A DNA stretch of 64,000 nt from the NCBI GenBank assembly GCA_036971715.1, contig JAVHJL010000002.1, forward strand, positions 1,272,501 through 1,336,500. The letters run 5' to 3'. Position 1 is the stretch's first letter. The number at the start of each line of letters is the position of its first letter. The DNA comes from Arthrobotrys musiformis (Eukaryota; Ascomycota; Orbiliomycetes; Orbiliales; Orbiliaceae). A program made the translations under genes and the position numbers. Shown piece after piece: positions 24,886 to 37,607 of this stretch. The notes beneath the pieces are model-generated. The model was not told the origin of the DNA, ran no database searches, and saw only the letters and a program-made list of their open reading frames with translations.

Positions 24886-27800
24886 TCTAGCTGTTTTGTT
24901 TCAAACACCGACGCTTTGGGATGACCGTCAATGCTAGAAGGTCAGATGACATTTCTGTCTATTTTTTCTTATAACGTAACATGTATTTTAGGCATAGACC
25001 CGAAAGCGTTTTATTTTTTTTCCATCTGGAGTGTACTTAGCATCCTTTCTGAGAGCACTAAGAAGTAATAATGTTGAGGAAAAACCCAGCATAGGCTTGC
25101 TTAAACAATTCATTCAACCTAATATTGAGCCAAAAGTGGCGATAATGAGCTCCCCCGCCATGGTACCATCGAAAGCTTCTTAGAGCTACTGAATAGCTAT
25201 ATCGAGGTGGGGTGGCTGTGCAAGGCAATCGCCGTTATCGATATCGATGCTATAGGTCACCGCCTACCACATACGGTGTCCGTAGGCGTAGATGACCTGA
25301 GGATGAGCTATGGTCAACTACGCAAGAATAGCCTAGTTAACCAGAGGGATCTGCTAGCTAGCTACATGTATACAGTCTAGAACATGAACCGTGCTTGAGC
25401 ACAATACGTACGGTCGGTTCCGAGGTATGCTAGAACGTTAGTGTATAGTCTGTCTGTACCCTAGATCAGTCGAGCGATGGCCATTGCATCAATGAATGCA
25501 GCCATCACGGTCGGTCATGTATGTTCCTTAGACATCGATCCTATGAGCTGGAGGACGCATTGCGCATAAGAGAATAAGAGTCAAGAGCAAAGTCAATTGA
25601 AGTGCGCACCAATACCCATTCGGCGCTGAACTCGCTGCTGTCTCGGCGACAGACAGAAGTAAGGCATTTAACAAGTGAATCCTTGTACGGGTGTTCTTGA
25701 TCCTAACGATGCATTGCATTACTGGTACATACATACATACATACACATACATAGATCTATACCATGTCTGTCCGTCCATGTTTCTCTTTCTATGGACGCG
25801 GAGAAACGTCTGCAGGCCATATGCATCTGCCGACGGTCTTCGTCCATGAGGAGTACATAGAACAAAGGACATCTTAATCGATTGTCGATGCGAGAAAAGC
25901 CGCACCGAAAAAGAAAGTGCCAACTTGGTTTTTTATTTTTCCTGGTCAAGCTTTTTGGGACTGTGTCCCACATTCTTGGGACTACACTGAATGCGGGAGG
26001 GGGGGTAGGTGGGGAGCAGACGGAAAGACAGACGCATAGTGGTGGGAGTCTAGGATCTATCCGATGAAAGGACAGTTGAGCCCACGCGGGTAACAGCAAG
26101 CCGTAAGAGCTACCCCAGTCGAACGAAAGCTGTTTCGTCTACTTAGCGAACCTGCGGGTGATATTTTCTTTTTCGCCCAAACTCCGAGGTCTAGGATCTA
26201 ACAAGTTACCGGGAATTTCAGAAGAAAAAATTATATCGGAATATGCGGCGTCTATATTATATCTTTGGAAAGTGGGTCCTAACGGCCCACGCTAAGATCG
26301 GGTTTGGTGTTGGGCAATTGTGAGTTGACGTTAGGATTGTGCAGCCCCCCCAAAGCACCCGTGCAGCACAAGCGCTGCGGGTCCCGCCGAACGATTCGAT
26401 TCGGCTTCTATGCAGTAGCCCCATGTCGTCCTAGTTTGGGGAAACGGAAGCCACTGTGGTATTTGATAGCCGGGTTGGCATTATCGCCAACGTAATGCGG
26501 AGAACTATTCGCTGCTCCAAGGATACCCATGAGTCGGCTGCGGCTTCGATACAGGGCCGACCTATATTGTAGCGTACCAGACTTTTTCTTATCGAAAAAT
26601 GCAGATGCACGTTCCTTTTCACAATCGAATCCGTATGGCTAACAGTCCCCACTGTACGTAACAATGTCTCGATTGCAATTAAGCGTTCAAATAAAATGCC
26701 CCGCGAGCTCAGAATCCCTGTCCCTAGCGCCTGTCTACCGGCCGTTCTTCTTGGGCGAAATGTACGAAATGTCTCCAATTGACGAATTAGATGTCAACAT
26801 CTTTTGTTCATGCACTCGTACCCTCCGTCTTGACTCGGATCAAGATAGCTTTGAAGCTCCAGAGGCAGCTAGCTCCCATAGCTGTAGCTCGAAGCTACCC
26901 CATAGCTGCTCGACATCGACAGCTCCCATCGATCCTAAATTTCTTTTACTCAAAATACCCATGTCATCCAACCCCGCTCCCCAGTCAATCCCGAGTAATA
27001 TAGCAATATCTCGGGACGCTAGCCCCTCGTCCCTATACATCGTGGGCTTCAATCTGCAGCTCGGCCAGGCCTATAACTCCTCCCCGCGACACATGTACCC
27101 TCTTGTACACTTGTACCCTCGATTTTAAACACCCCTCCCCCTCCTCCTCCTAAACCTAAACTCTCCGAAAGATAATTATGCCTTGATCTAGCAATTGTTA
27201 AACAGAACTATATACCCCTCCATGAAACGGTATCGATAATGGACTGGAAGAGCCAGTATCGATATGAGACTTTGTTGCCGAAAGGTGTGTGGTGAGCTCG
27301 TTCGTCTACAAATGCTCATGTCAAGTTGTCCTCTTGGCAACGACGTCTGCAGCGTATTATTTTGCAAAACATCAGGCCATTGGCCAATTGGGGACTCATA
27401 TCACCCTGGAAGAAACCCTTGATCGCTTTTCCTCTTTTTTCCGTCTGTCATCGAGTTCGCCGGTGGCGAATAATGTGCTTTTTGTGGCTTCAAAAGAAAC
27501 TCTCATCGGTCTAGAATTTTTGAACTTTTGTTTTTGTTTTCTGGATTTTTGTGTTGAGGACTCCCAAGATGCAACAGATGACAGATAATTGCTAGAAGAC
27601 TGTCATCTGATCATCGGCAGACTTAGCAGAAAGATGTCATAGTCCTAAAAACCTGTGCTTCCGTTTGGACTGGATGTTTCCTCCAACGGGCGGACGCCTG
27701 TATGCGATCTGTCCGGAAACTTCGGTCTGTTGGAAGAACAATTGTGCAATCTATCGCACGGCAGACTGCGAGCCTGCGTGGATTCATGGGTTCTAAACGT

Positions 27801-29314
27801 CACAAACTATAGTACAGGTATAAGTTCCGTGCCGTCTTTTTTTCTTCAATTGAATCGAAGTACGTAGACGTCTACGGCCTTCTTTCCGTTCTGTCCAAGC
27901 TCGCCATGGAAAATACAAGGTCTTACGAATCGGCCGATTTAGGTGATTTGAACAAATTGTTAACTACTAAGAATGGAGTAGCTGGACTTATTTGAGGCCA
28001 AGAGTCTGCAAATGGATACACAAACCGAGCAATCCAGCCCAACGCCTTTTTCTCGTGTTGGAATCTTTTGTCAACTGGTTGACTAAGATGTGCTGCCATA
28101 GTCTAATAATCTAAGACGATTATGAACTAATTGCAAAGGAAGAGTTGGATTTGGGCTCCGAGAGTCTGGTATCTTGGTTGTCATTGGCTTTGAAGTGTTT
28201 TGCTATGATTATGTATACTGTAGGCCGCATAGCATAGGTAGCAGTAATAGTATGCACCAATAATATTGGGCTCCAACAAATCCTAAGCTCACAGTGACAT
28301 CTTTTACGATCCAGAAACTCAATGAATCCAGAAAATTTAACGAGCACGCCTCTTTCATAAGTTGATAAATCGAATTGCCTAGCACCACTACTAAATTTCT
28401 GAGATAAATCCTAACAGTAGAACCGATTTATAATCTCTTGGCGTGAAATACCTGACAAATATTGACCGTAACGATTGCTCCGATCGGAGCGGGTTCCACA
28501 AACATCAAGTGCCTCGAAGTAGAATGCATACTCGTGGTCTACCTTTAGCTAGTAAATTATCGAAACGGGAGAGGAAGAATTCTAAGGTTATTTTAAGCAT
28601 TCTATCCTCTCTAAAGTTTCTTTCATCGAAGTGAATGAATTAAGTTAACTTATGATTGAGTAGTGTGCCAGATCGATAAGATGTAGCAAAGATATCTATG
28701 TACGCAATGCATTGATGGATTTGGTATTTACCAAATTTAGTGGACCTATAATCGGCCATGGTCTCCTAGGGGTTGCAAATTCTCAAATTCATATGATAGT
28801 CTTGTTTCCTCCCTAGCCTTAGGGCCTTCCTGAATAGCAATAAAAAAGGGACCGGCTCCTTCGAAGTTTCACATATATACGCCGATACACATTTCTATAG
28901 GACCTATTAAGTGTTAATATACTCCGCTTTCGATTAAGATATCCGCAGAAGTTATAGCTGCGGAGACAATATTGGAGATTTGTTTCCAAATTAGTGTGTG
29001 ATCTCTCCGTTCGGAATTAATCAGCGACTTCCCGTATATGTTGAAACCCGATTGATATTATTCAAAGCTGGTAAAACAGGTGCACTATAGCTACGCCATT
29101 TTAAATTCGTAGAGGTAGTTTCATATATTCATCATTCATTTCGTCGTAAGGTCATCTAAATACATAAAAGAATATCCAAATGGAGACACCACAATGTTCA
29201 TAAAAGAAATAGGTCGAATTCATAGTTTCCACAGCTCATAACAGCCCTCGCAGAGCCCGCTAGATATCGGCTGTTCGATATCGAGGTTGAACTGTTTTCA
29301 GAAGCTTGCGATAC
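24886..29314. other. Gene-free stretch of 4.4 kb
   Basis: I find no supportable gene between MCM7 and the secreted repeat protein. The longest frames (25528-26099 minus, 26664-27128 plus) are Ser/Pro- or Cys-rich without any domain. The region holds an ACAT-type microsatellite at 25726-25754, three TATCGATA palindromes (25236, 27231, 27257) and strongly AT-rich DNA from about 28080 to 29240. No transposon coding sequence or terminal repeat is visible. Decayed repeats are possible but not shown. Confidence 0.45.
25726..25754. repeat. ACAT tetranucleotide microsatellite
   Basis: A tandem ACAT/TACA run of about seven units with one imperfect unit lies in the 4.4-kb gene-free stretch. Confidence 0.85.
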
Positions 29315-30275
29315 TTAGAATCGAACGTATCGACGATAATATCCGCCAGATTTGTCCTCATCATCGTCATCAGTAGACTTTCCTCCAGGGCCAGAGGTAG
29401 CCGTTTCCGTGACCGTCGTAGTTGTAGTCTGAGGAGGCTTTGTGACAGTGTTTGTGATAGTGTTTGTGATAGTGTTGGTAATAGTCTTGCCGTCGCCTTG
29501 CTCTGTGACTGTAGTCTTTCCACCATCCTTTGTGATATAGCGGGTGCATGTGGTATGTTTTGTGACGGTGCTGACAGCGCCATCGTCGCCGCCAGGGGAA
29601 GTGACTGTAATGGTTTTGACGGAGCCTCCTGCGCCGCCTGGGGAGGTCACAGTTTCAGTCTTGGTGACGGTAACTGGAGTATCGTCGCCATCGCCACCGT
29701 TACCAACGGTCACGGTCTTTGTGACGGTGGATGGGCTGTCGTCGCCGCCGGGAGCGGTTACAGTCTTAGTGACAGTAGCCGGGCCGTCGCCATCGCCACC
29801 GGGAGCGGTCACAGTCTTAGTGACAGTAGCCGGGCCGTCGCCATCGCCGCCGGGGACAGTAACGGTCTTAGTGACGGTAGAGGGGCTATCGTCACCACCT
29901 GGGGCTGTAATAGTTTTTGTGACAGTAGCTGGGCCACCGTTGTTACCAGCCTCCGTGACCGTGACGGTCTTTACAGCCCCTTGCGCGGTCAAAGTCGCTG
30001 TCTTGCCGGGCACCGTAACGGTGAAGTATTGTGTATTGACTTGTGTCTTCCACTGAGTCTTCCATTGGACTATTTGGAATTTATGAGCATATAGTGAATG
30101 GTGACGTCAATCCCATTTTCGATTTTAGATTCTACTAACCGTATTTTTTCTGCTTGCACCATGTCTCGAAACAGGGCATCAGAGTACATTTAGCATCACA
30201 GGCAACTTTGCCTGCTTGCGCGGCGCCGGCCAAAGAGCTGACCAAGAAAAGGACTTCGACGCAGGTGAACTTCAT
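29315..30275 (-). CDS. Secreted Thr/Val-repeat protein (adhesin-like)
   Basis: Two exons (30140-30275 and 29315-30069) join in phase at a GTTAGT donor and an AATAG acceptor, giving about 296 residues. The N-terminus is a clear signal peptide (MKFTCVEVLFLVSSLAGAAQ). A short Cys-containing head follows with four cysteines (CDAKC, PCFETWC). Most of the protein is a tandem repeat of units such as GPATVTKTVTAPGG, rich in Thr, Val, Gly and Asp. It ends with an acidic run (DDDDEDKSGG) and a Tyr/Arg tail. Thr-rich repeats are common in fungal cell-surface and adhesin-type proteins, but I recognise no named family. I see no C-terminal hydrophobic tail, so a GPI anchor is unlikely. It sits alone in the gene-poor block. 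The exact C-terminus rests on one frame. Confidence 0.75.
29720..29905. repeat. Internal tandem repeat, about 48 bases per unit
   Basis: Within the secreted repeat protein, units of about 48 bases encode the TVTKTVT-type repeats. Two neighbouring units near 29760-29855 are almost identical at the DNA level, suggesting recent expansion or gene conversion. Flanking units are more diverged. Confidence 0.75.
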
Positions 30276-32240
30276 TTTGTATATATCTATAGTACCGTGA
30301 TATATGTATAAAGGAGTGTATAATGTGTATATAAAAAAGCTTAAAAGAGGGTGCGAGGGGAGAAAATGAGTGTGGTATAAAGATAAAAGAGGGTATGAAG
30401 CTGAAGCTGCTGCTCTCGATGATGAGGAAAAGTTATGAACGGAAGAGAAGTATGGCCCTTTATATATCCCATGATATCATGATTCAACGATTTTCTCTCA
30501 CCCTGGTGGGCTGAGTACGAGACAAAATTCACCTATAGACCTGGATAGATTGCCCGACGCCGCGATGTCACATCGTCCGAGTAGCCGCATCAGCTCAGCG
30601 ATACACGTCTACACTCGGTGTCATCCTTAGAACAAGAATATAGGTCTACAGCCGTCAAGGAAACATTAGCCAGAGACAACTGATTTTGATGGTATTGTGG
30701 GGTATAATGTCGAGTTATTAATTGTGGGGTGTTTAAGGTCTTTAGCTTATCCTAGATATAAAATGTTAAAATGCTGCCGTGCTAACGGCACAATGACACC
30801 TCATACTGGACGCTTAATTCGAATGGTAATATTTATGCTAGAAACCGTCAACCATTGAGCCCGACGTACCCAGCGCAAATGCAGATTTATTACTTATTCC
30901 TTCTAGAACCAACATTCAAAGTAACCCCAGAGTATAGAGCACTACAAGACGTAAACGATAAATATGAAATATGAAATTCGAAGCGCGCCTCGAGCGCTCA
31001 GTCTCAACTTCCAACACAGAATTTAGAATCATTTGCATATCGATATAGGTCCGTCGTCGCAGCCCTATGAAAAAAGAATTATTCTCGAAACCTCAAGATT
31101 TCCCGCTATGCTTTCAAATCTTTAGCCGCCCTTGCATATCAAAACCCCACTCTTCGCACGAGCCCGCATCAACTTCTACCATTTCTCTATAGTAGAATAT
31201 TTCTCGCGATGTATTGCGGAGAATTTCCCACGTCAAACGGAAAGACAAAGCAAAAAATGGCAGCCGAAGGCTGGCGGACGCCTGTGATGTAGCTCATGTC
31301 ATCCAAACTTCAACAAAAGTTCCCTGACCTATGCTTTTTCCCGACCCGATTTCCGGGTATCCTTGAAAGAAATTTCCTGGTTAGGACTCCCGCTTACCAC
31401 AGGAGGCTGTAGTTGCCCGATCCAGCCACCGCCATCTATGGAGCAATCGGATAACTCGGAAATTTTCATAGAATATGTACGAGTCAGTGTTTTCTAAAGT
31501 CTTCATACTGTCTAATTTATAATACGGAGCAGTCTGCAAGTCCCCGCCAGCTGAGCTTATATGTGTCCTAAGCTTTGTAAAAGTCGGTGCCTATGCATCA
31601 AAGTGCCATATACGTCCAATTGTGCGATTTGGACGGCGAAATCTAGCCTGAAATAGTGCTGATGATGGACTGATAGTTCTGTGAATTTTCAAGGTGTATG
31701 TCATTCTGCGGCCGTCTTGTCAAATGTGAGATTTTGACACGAGGTGGCGCTTATAGCGCCGGCTACCATAGGAAAGAAGCAACGAAAGGATATTTTAGTC
31801 AGGTTGGTCGCCCAATTCCGAAGCTTGGCCAGTTAAGGCTGTTGACGTGTTGAAATTCCACGAAATGGACACATGAAGATGAACGAATACTTGAGTTTTA
31901 AAATAAAATTACAATATATTAAAACGAAAGGTAAAATAAAAGATGGGATGGTTGACTGTTGCAACCGTACCGTGCGTAATTGATTTACAGTCCATTGGCT
32001 ACCAATCAATATCGATATCTCCGAAGGTCAGATCATAAATTTAGTCAATCACCATGCTCAATTGCGGTTAGTAATAAAGGTCCATAGAACGGATTCTGTA
32101 TATCCATAACATACGTACCAGCCAAGGTTTAGGACAAATCAAGCCTAAAAATGTAATTATGAGAATGTCAAAATATACAATGAATTATAAAATATAACAA
32201 CATCTCGCCTATCTAGATCAAACGATCCTGCCGAATTAAT
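30276..32240. other. Gene-free stretch of 2.0 kb
   Basis: It holds the promoter of the secreted repeat protein at its left end and the 3' flank of the MFS gene at its right end. No coding sequence is supportable. Two TATCGATA palindromes lie at 31038 and 32010. Otherwise I see nothing specific. Confidence 0.45.
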
Positions 32241-34420
32241 CTACAGAGTATAAATAAAATCAGGTCTCATATCCCCGCGGTCGACAATTTCCTTTTCTTC
32301 CAATCCTGAAATCCAATGGTCCCGATCGCCGCTCATACGTTTGCTATTTTCCCTCTTGAGCAAAAGATAGTTCACGATCGAGCCACCTAGCAAGCAAGCG
32401 GCGAGGTAGACTAGGACGATAAGATGACTAAAGTAACAGGATGTTAAAAATCGTTTATCGAGAAAGGAAGCTAGAATTTCAGGAAGACTTACCCTGGCCT
32501 GTACCATGGGGAATCCCGTCCCTGGTAAACGTTCGATGACATGACTCCATTCAAATCTAGAAAGCAGAATTAGTGACATTGAACTAGAAATGTTTGCATA
32601 TCGTCTTATATGAAAACTTACTTCCCCATCTATTGAAACGAACTTCGTCAGCAACCAGAATCTTAAAATAATCAATAGCTAGAACTTACCCAATAACCAA
32701 CCCCAAGACAAAACCTCTCTTGTAAACACCCTCTGTGTTATTCGATACCCATGTGATAGTGTTGGCAATACAAGGGTAGACGCCCATTGCCGCAAGGTAG
32801 GTACCGGCATATGATAGTTTGTAATTCTTGCTGCCCAGGAGAATAGAATAACCAGCAACTGCGAAGAGGGCGAATATTATATTGAAGATACCGCGCTGTT
32901 TGAAGCGATCCGCGAGGTAACCGACGATGATTGTGAAGATACAAGCGACAGCATAGACGGGAACACTATCGCAACTGTTAGGCTAATTATTTTGTAATCA
33001 ACAATTCAAGGTGAATACATACGTGAGTAGCTGGGCCTCAGTGGATTTGTAGCCAAGATTACTGATAATAGTGGGCAAGAAAAGCGAGAATGCATATAAG
33101 GCGCCGTCGACACCCATATACATAATCATTCCGAGATAAGTCTTCCAGTCGGAAAGACCTTGTTTGACATACTTGAACTGGAAGGATTCATGGTTGGCGC
33201 TGGCCTGGTTGTCAGCTCGCAGACGTCGGATAACACGTAGGCGCTCATCCTCGGTCAAGAAATGGGCCTCGTCAGGGAAGTCGACTAGGATGAAGTAAGA
33301 GGCAACTCCGATCAGTGTGGTAGCAATTCCTTCGAGGATCTATATCAAGGATAACTAGTAAGCTATGGAGTCTATATGTCAACTTCAAGTCAATATCAAT
33401 ACTCACGAAAATCCAGGCCCAACCATGCAATCCACCTAAGCCGTCCATCTTATTGATGGCAGCGGCTAAGAGACCACCGAAAGAACCACTCACTGCGGCA
33501 GCTGAAAAGAAGATGGCAGCTCGAATACCGAATTCACTTCTCTTGTACCAACAAGAAAGATAATAGTTAACACCAGGGAAAAGACCCGCTTCCCACAAGC
33601 CTAACCACCATCTAGCGGCCATCAACCCAGACCAGCTATTGATAGCAAAATTGTCAGTCCACTACTGTCATACCCTCCCCAGAAAAGAAGCATACTTTTT
33701 GACAAGCCCCATCAAGGTCATGCAGATACCCCAAATCACCATAATAATTGTGAACCAAATTCTTGGCCTCAATTTCTTGAGCAGGATGTTTGACACTGGC
33801 TCGAAAACCGAATATGAGACGAAGAATATCGATAGGGCGGCATTGTATTGACCGCTCGTCATATTATGCAAGTCGCCTAAAGAACGTTCCACAAAATTAG
33901 TCATACATCGACCTTATCTCGTCGTCGAGAAGCTTTACGTACGTTGTAGGCCCACAATTTTCGCATTTCCGATGTCTACATGCAACGTGCAACACAATAT
34001 TAGCTTCGATTTTGTTGGAAGTTTCGATGCGGCAGGTGCGTACTTGTTCGGTCAAGGAATGAGGCAAGATATAAGACGCAGAGCCATGGGATAAGCCTGA
34101 GAAGAAAAAACTTGGGTCAGTAACCAGATTCAGGCATGCAAATTAAATACTCGGAAACATGTAGCTAACCTATAATCTAGCTTCCGTATCAATTGTCGCT
34201 CCTACAAATCGAATACCCTGGTAAGCAATGGATTGGAGAGCTTTGAGGCTATATATATATTTTTTGAAGATTATTTTATTACCAATTCTGCTCTCTCCTC
34301 TTCTGATTTGCCCTCGTCGGGGTCACGGATGTCATCAATGATAGATCCTTCTAAGGCTCTGGTTGGAGATTCGATTCTCTCTAGTGTCGCCTTTTCTGTG
34401 TCATCTTTGAGGACCGACAT
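32241..34420 (-). CDS. MFS transporter, allantoate permease (DAL5) family
   Basis: Eleven exons give about 505 residues: 34283-34420, 34170-34201, 34044-34096, 33943-33975, 33696-33876, 33407-33635, 33023-33339, 32690-32965, 32622-32629, 32493-32556 and 32241-32427. All phases agree. The protein reads as an anion:cation symporter-type MFS permease: LIRKLDYRLIPWLCVLYLAS, SFLDRTNIGNAKIVGLQ, then AARWWLGLWEAGLFPGVNYY and a central charged loop (EDERLRVIRRLRADN). The second half contains LLTVPVYAVACIFTIIVGYL and TITWVSNNTEG. Known members import allantoate, vitamins such as nicotinate or pantothenate, and other carboxylates; I cannot tell the substrate. About 12 membrane spans and cytoplasmic ends are expected from the family. 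Exon 9 is only 8 bases. No metabolic gene cluster adjoins it. Confidence 0.92.
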
Positions 34421-37400
34421 GGCTGCAAAGTAGTTCGAAATTGAGACTACTACTAATTAACAAGAAAAAATTGCAAAATATAATCCGCAGTAAGTAGCAA
34501 AGTAGTTGATGGAGGAAGGGACCCTGAATTCCAAAGTCCAACTAACGTCGATCGTTGAGCGGGCTTCCCAGTTTATATACTCAAAGACCCTCTTTATTCC
34601 CCGCTGTACTGATTTTAACACAAAGGACAGTCCTAAGACCTGCCTGGCGAAATGTTACATGCCTTCTACACATCGCAATGTCGCACAGTTAAATTTTGCT
34701 TTTTAATCAGTCTAAGGAGCGCCGGTCAAGGTACTTTCCCTTCTGGTACCTGGAGAATATGGAAAAACCTGGGGCATGGGGGCGAGAAACATGGAGGACA
34801 AGGGTTCTGGGCCTTCCCTGTTCCTTTTTGCGACAGAGGTGCTCTCATCCATGATGTAACACACAAAAGCGTTCAAGCTTTTCCCATGCGTCTTTGCTTG
34901 CAGAGACCCGTTTCCCAGATGACCAAAAAATCTTTTTTCAAAATCCCCTCTGATTGTCGTACGAGGGGCTCTAAGGACTGTGCAACGTATCTATGGGTAT
35001 CTGTATCAGGGTTTGCACGTTTGCGCAAATTTGCATGATTACATAGATCAAAGTCACGCGTGGTCGTCTCGAAACAGGCCGGTTTGGCTGGTCGCCGTCG
35101 GTTTGGTTCCGCGCAATTAGGTTCTTGGCAACTGTAGCGTGTGGAGAAGAAGCTTTTTGTGGGGAACTCGGCACCAGATTCTCCGTCTTGGGTGCTCTTT
35201 GCTTACTTCGAACTGCATGGAAATTGTCTAGATAAGCAACATTGTCTCCAAAGTATACGATATGGCAATGCGGAGAAGGCTAATTGGAAATCCCTGTATG
35301 TTGGTTTGCCCAAGGTCACTTCCTTTCGACCTTAGGCCAGTCAAAACGAAGAAACAGTCTGTGGTTGCATGCAGATATTATATTGACCAGTATCAGTACA
35401 GCGAAAACTGGAGCTACAAATTTTTTTGTTGAGGATTGAAACGTTCCAATGCACATGGCCAAGCTACAGTTTACTTCCCGATCGCAATACTACACTATTT
35501 TACCAATTATATTCGTTGTTATCCCTTTACCAAATATTTTTCTCTTCTTGTGTTACTTATTCGGACCTTTTAGTTCGGTTCTTCGTCGTTGAGCGGGTGG
35601 CTACGCCAGGCGAGTTTTAGACTTTTGGCGGGGGAAAGTAAGCCAACAGGCGAGCAGATACCCTGCTAGCCACTCCACAGACATTCGATACTCCAAAGTC
35701 GGCATTGCCGGCGCTGAATAATATGGATTAGTACTCCAATTGAAAAAGTTGCAGTCGGAACCTTTCTGAATTCAATTCGCGCATCCCCTCAATATTGACG
35801 CAGTTGCCTGGAAACAATGTTGGCAAAATCATTAGCGTCTATGTCATATCAGGCTTGGCTCTCGTGGCCTTGTCTATATTACCTTGCAACAAGAATCCAG
35901 GAAACTCCACCACGATATCGATTCAAATTCGAGCGGGGGATGGCGGCCAAATGGGGTTTGGTAAATAACCTCGGAATAGAAAAGGATATGCGGTACGGGA
36001 TAGAGTTTTTCCCTAGCCACTTGTATAGCATGCCGAAAGACAGTGCCGCATGTGTGTAACATATCCCTAGGGGCGAACATGTAGCTTGTAGCTTGCAATA
36101 CAGAATTTAGGTTTTCCTTTCTTACAGAATCTTGAAGCCAGGCCGATAGGGAGCGCTACATTTTGATATTGCACACTTTCCCCAGCCGGAGACTAACTCG
36201 GCCCCACGTTTAAATACCCAGCATTCCGGCTAGCGCAGCCGCAATCAAGAGATATCACTGGTGGAACTCAGCTATCGATATCGCTGATTCGCAATGTTCG
36301 TTCCACGAGGTCAAGCCTTGTGGCGTTATGCGTGCATACAGGTATGCAGCATGCAGGCATCCAGTGCCTTTCGCCCGAATTAATAATCCTCGTATCGAGA
36401 CACACAAGCATTAAAATACAACCTGGATATCACAGATCCGAGGTTATTTCAACTTCAAAGCATGATTGTAGAGCCTCCTCAGGCTAGGCATCTAATTTGC
36501 GGGGGCATAGCTAGTATCCTTGTCCGGCTTATCTAGATATCTCCACTTGAGCGATCTAGGTCAGGGAATGCTAGCACGCTCCCGTTTTTATCCTCGAATG
36601 TGCATATGCAGGCCATAAACATGCATGAATGAGCCGATAGGATAGTAGCTTGCGACAAAAGACTTTGGTACCACGGTACAGAGTCAAAATATGAGTTTTC
36701 ATTACAAATATTTTCGCATTTCGAAAGATAAGTGTGCGGGTATCTTTTTCTAGACGTTTATGGACTGGCGCTCGCGCTCGACCCCGAGGCGAGGTTCTAG
36801 ATATATCAGTAGCGGCATGACAAGTCCACTCTGCGGCTAATCCCATGATCAAGATATATTCTGAGTTTGTGACTAGTACAGTTCCAAGACGGGCACTGTT
36901 CCATTTTCGACGTCAATACCCGGCCTAACTACATATACAAAGTATTCCGAAGCAAGTTTAGCACTATCTTCGACTTCTTACCCCTCCCGCTCCTCGCTTT
37001 ACAATAAAACGCCAAGGACACGGAATCTACATCTATCTGCATGCTTGCCAACTCAGAAACTGTCTCGATGCCAAAGTCAAATGGATTTAAGGACTGACTT
37101 GAGTGAATTGTGCGATTACAGTCCGAATGGCGCTACAGCGCTAGCTTCCTCTCGCCGATAAACTCGGCTGAATACATCTTACTACTATGGGGACTACTCC
37201 TTGGTGATCCCTTTCTGAAGTCAATCTATGTCTGTCGATGCCTTTGCCTGCTCTTGAGGCCTTGGTCTTGCCAATTCGCCTTGACCGAACCCCTACCGGC
37301 CGCTTTTGGGTTATATTTTTATATTTTATAGTACTGAGGTTCTCCTCAACCTCCCCACCGACTTGAAGTAGGCTAACCTAGAGATACTTTTCTAAGCATA

Positions 37401-37607
37401 TTGCATTTTTAAAAATAGTGAGAACCCCAATGAGAAAGGACTGAAATAACAACAATTAAGAACAATTACGCATCAGTTTTCATTACTCATCCATTTCATA
37501 CATTATTTTTAGGTATAGTGATATGCGTTACAGCTATGAATTTATACAATTCCCACCCTTATCAACCGTCTCGAACACCTCCAGTATAAGCACCCTCAAC
37601 CCCCCGT
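34421..37607. other. Gene-free stretch of 3.2 kb
   Basis: The left end should contain the MFS promoter and the right end the 3' flank of the pectin methylesterase gene. Several frames of 60-130 codons occur (for example 34652-35038 plus), but none shows a domain or can be extended through credible introns. A TATCGATA palindrome lies at 36273. Confidence 0.45.

Noticed and set aside
25528..26099. Overlapping minus-strand frames spanning the ACAT microsatellite
   Set aside because: The microsatellite is translated as Tyr/Val/Cys/Met runs, a sign of chance reading. No domain.
26664..27128. Plus-strand frame of 154 codons
   Set aside because: Ser/Pro-rich without a domain, and no convincing splice partners on either side.
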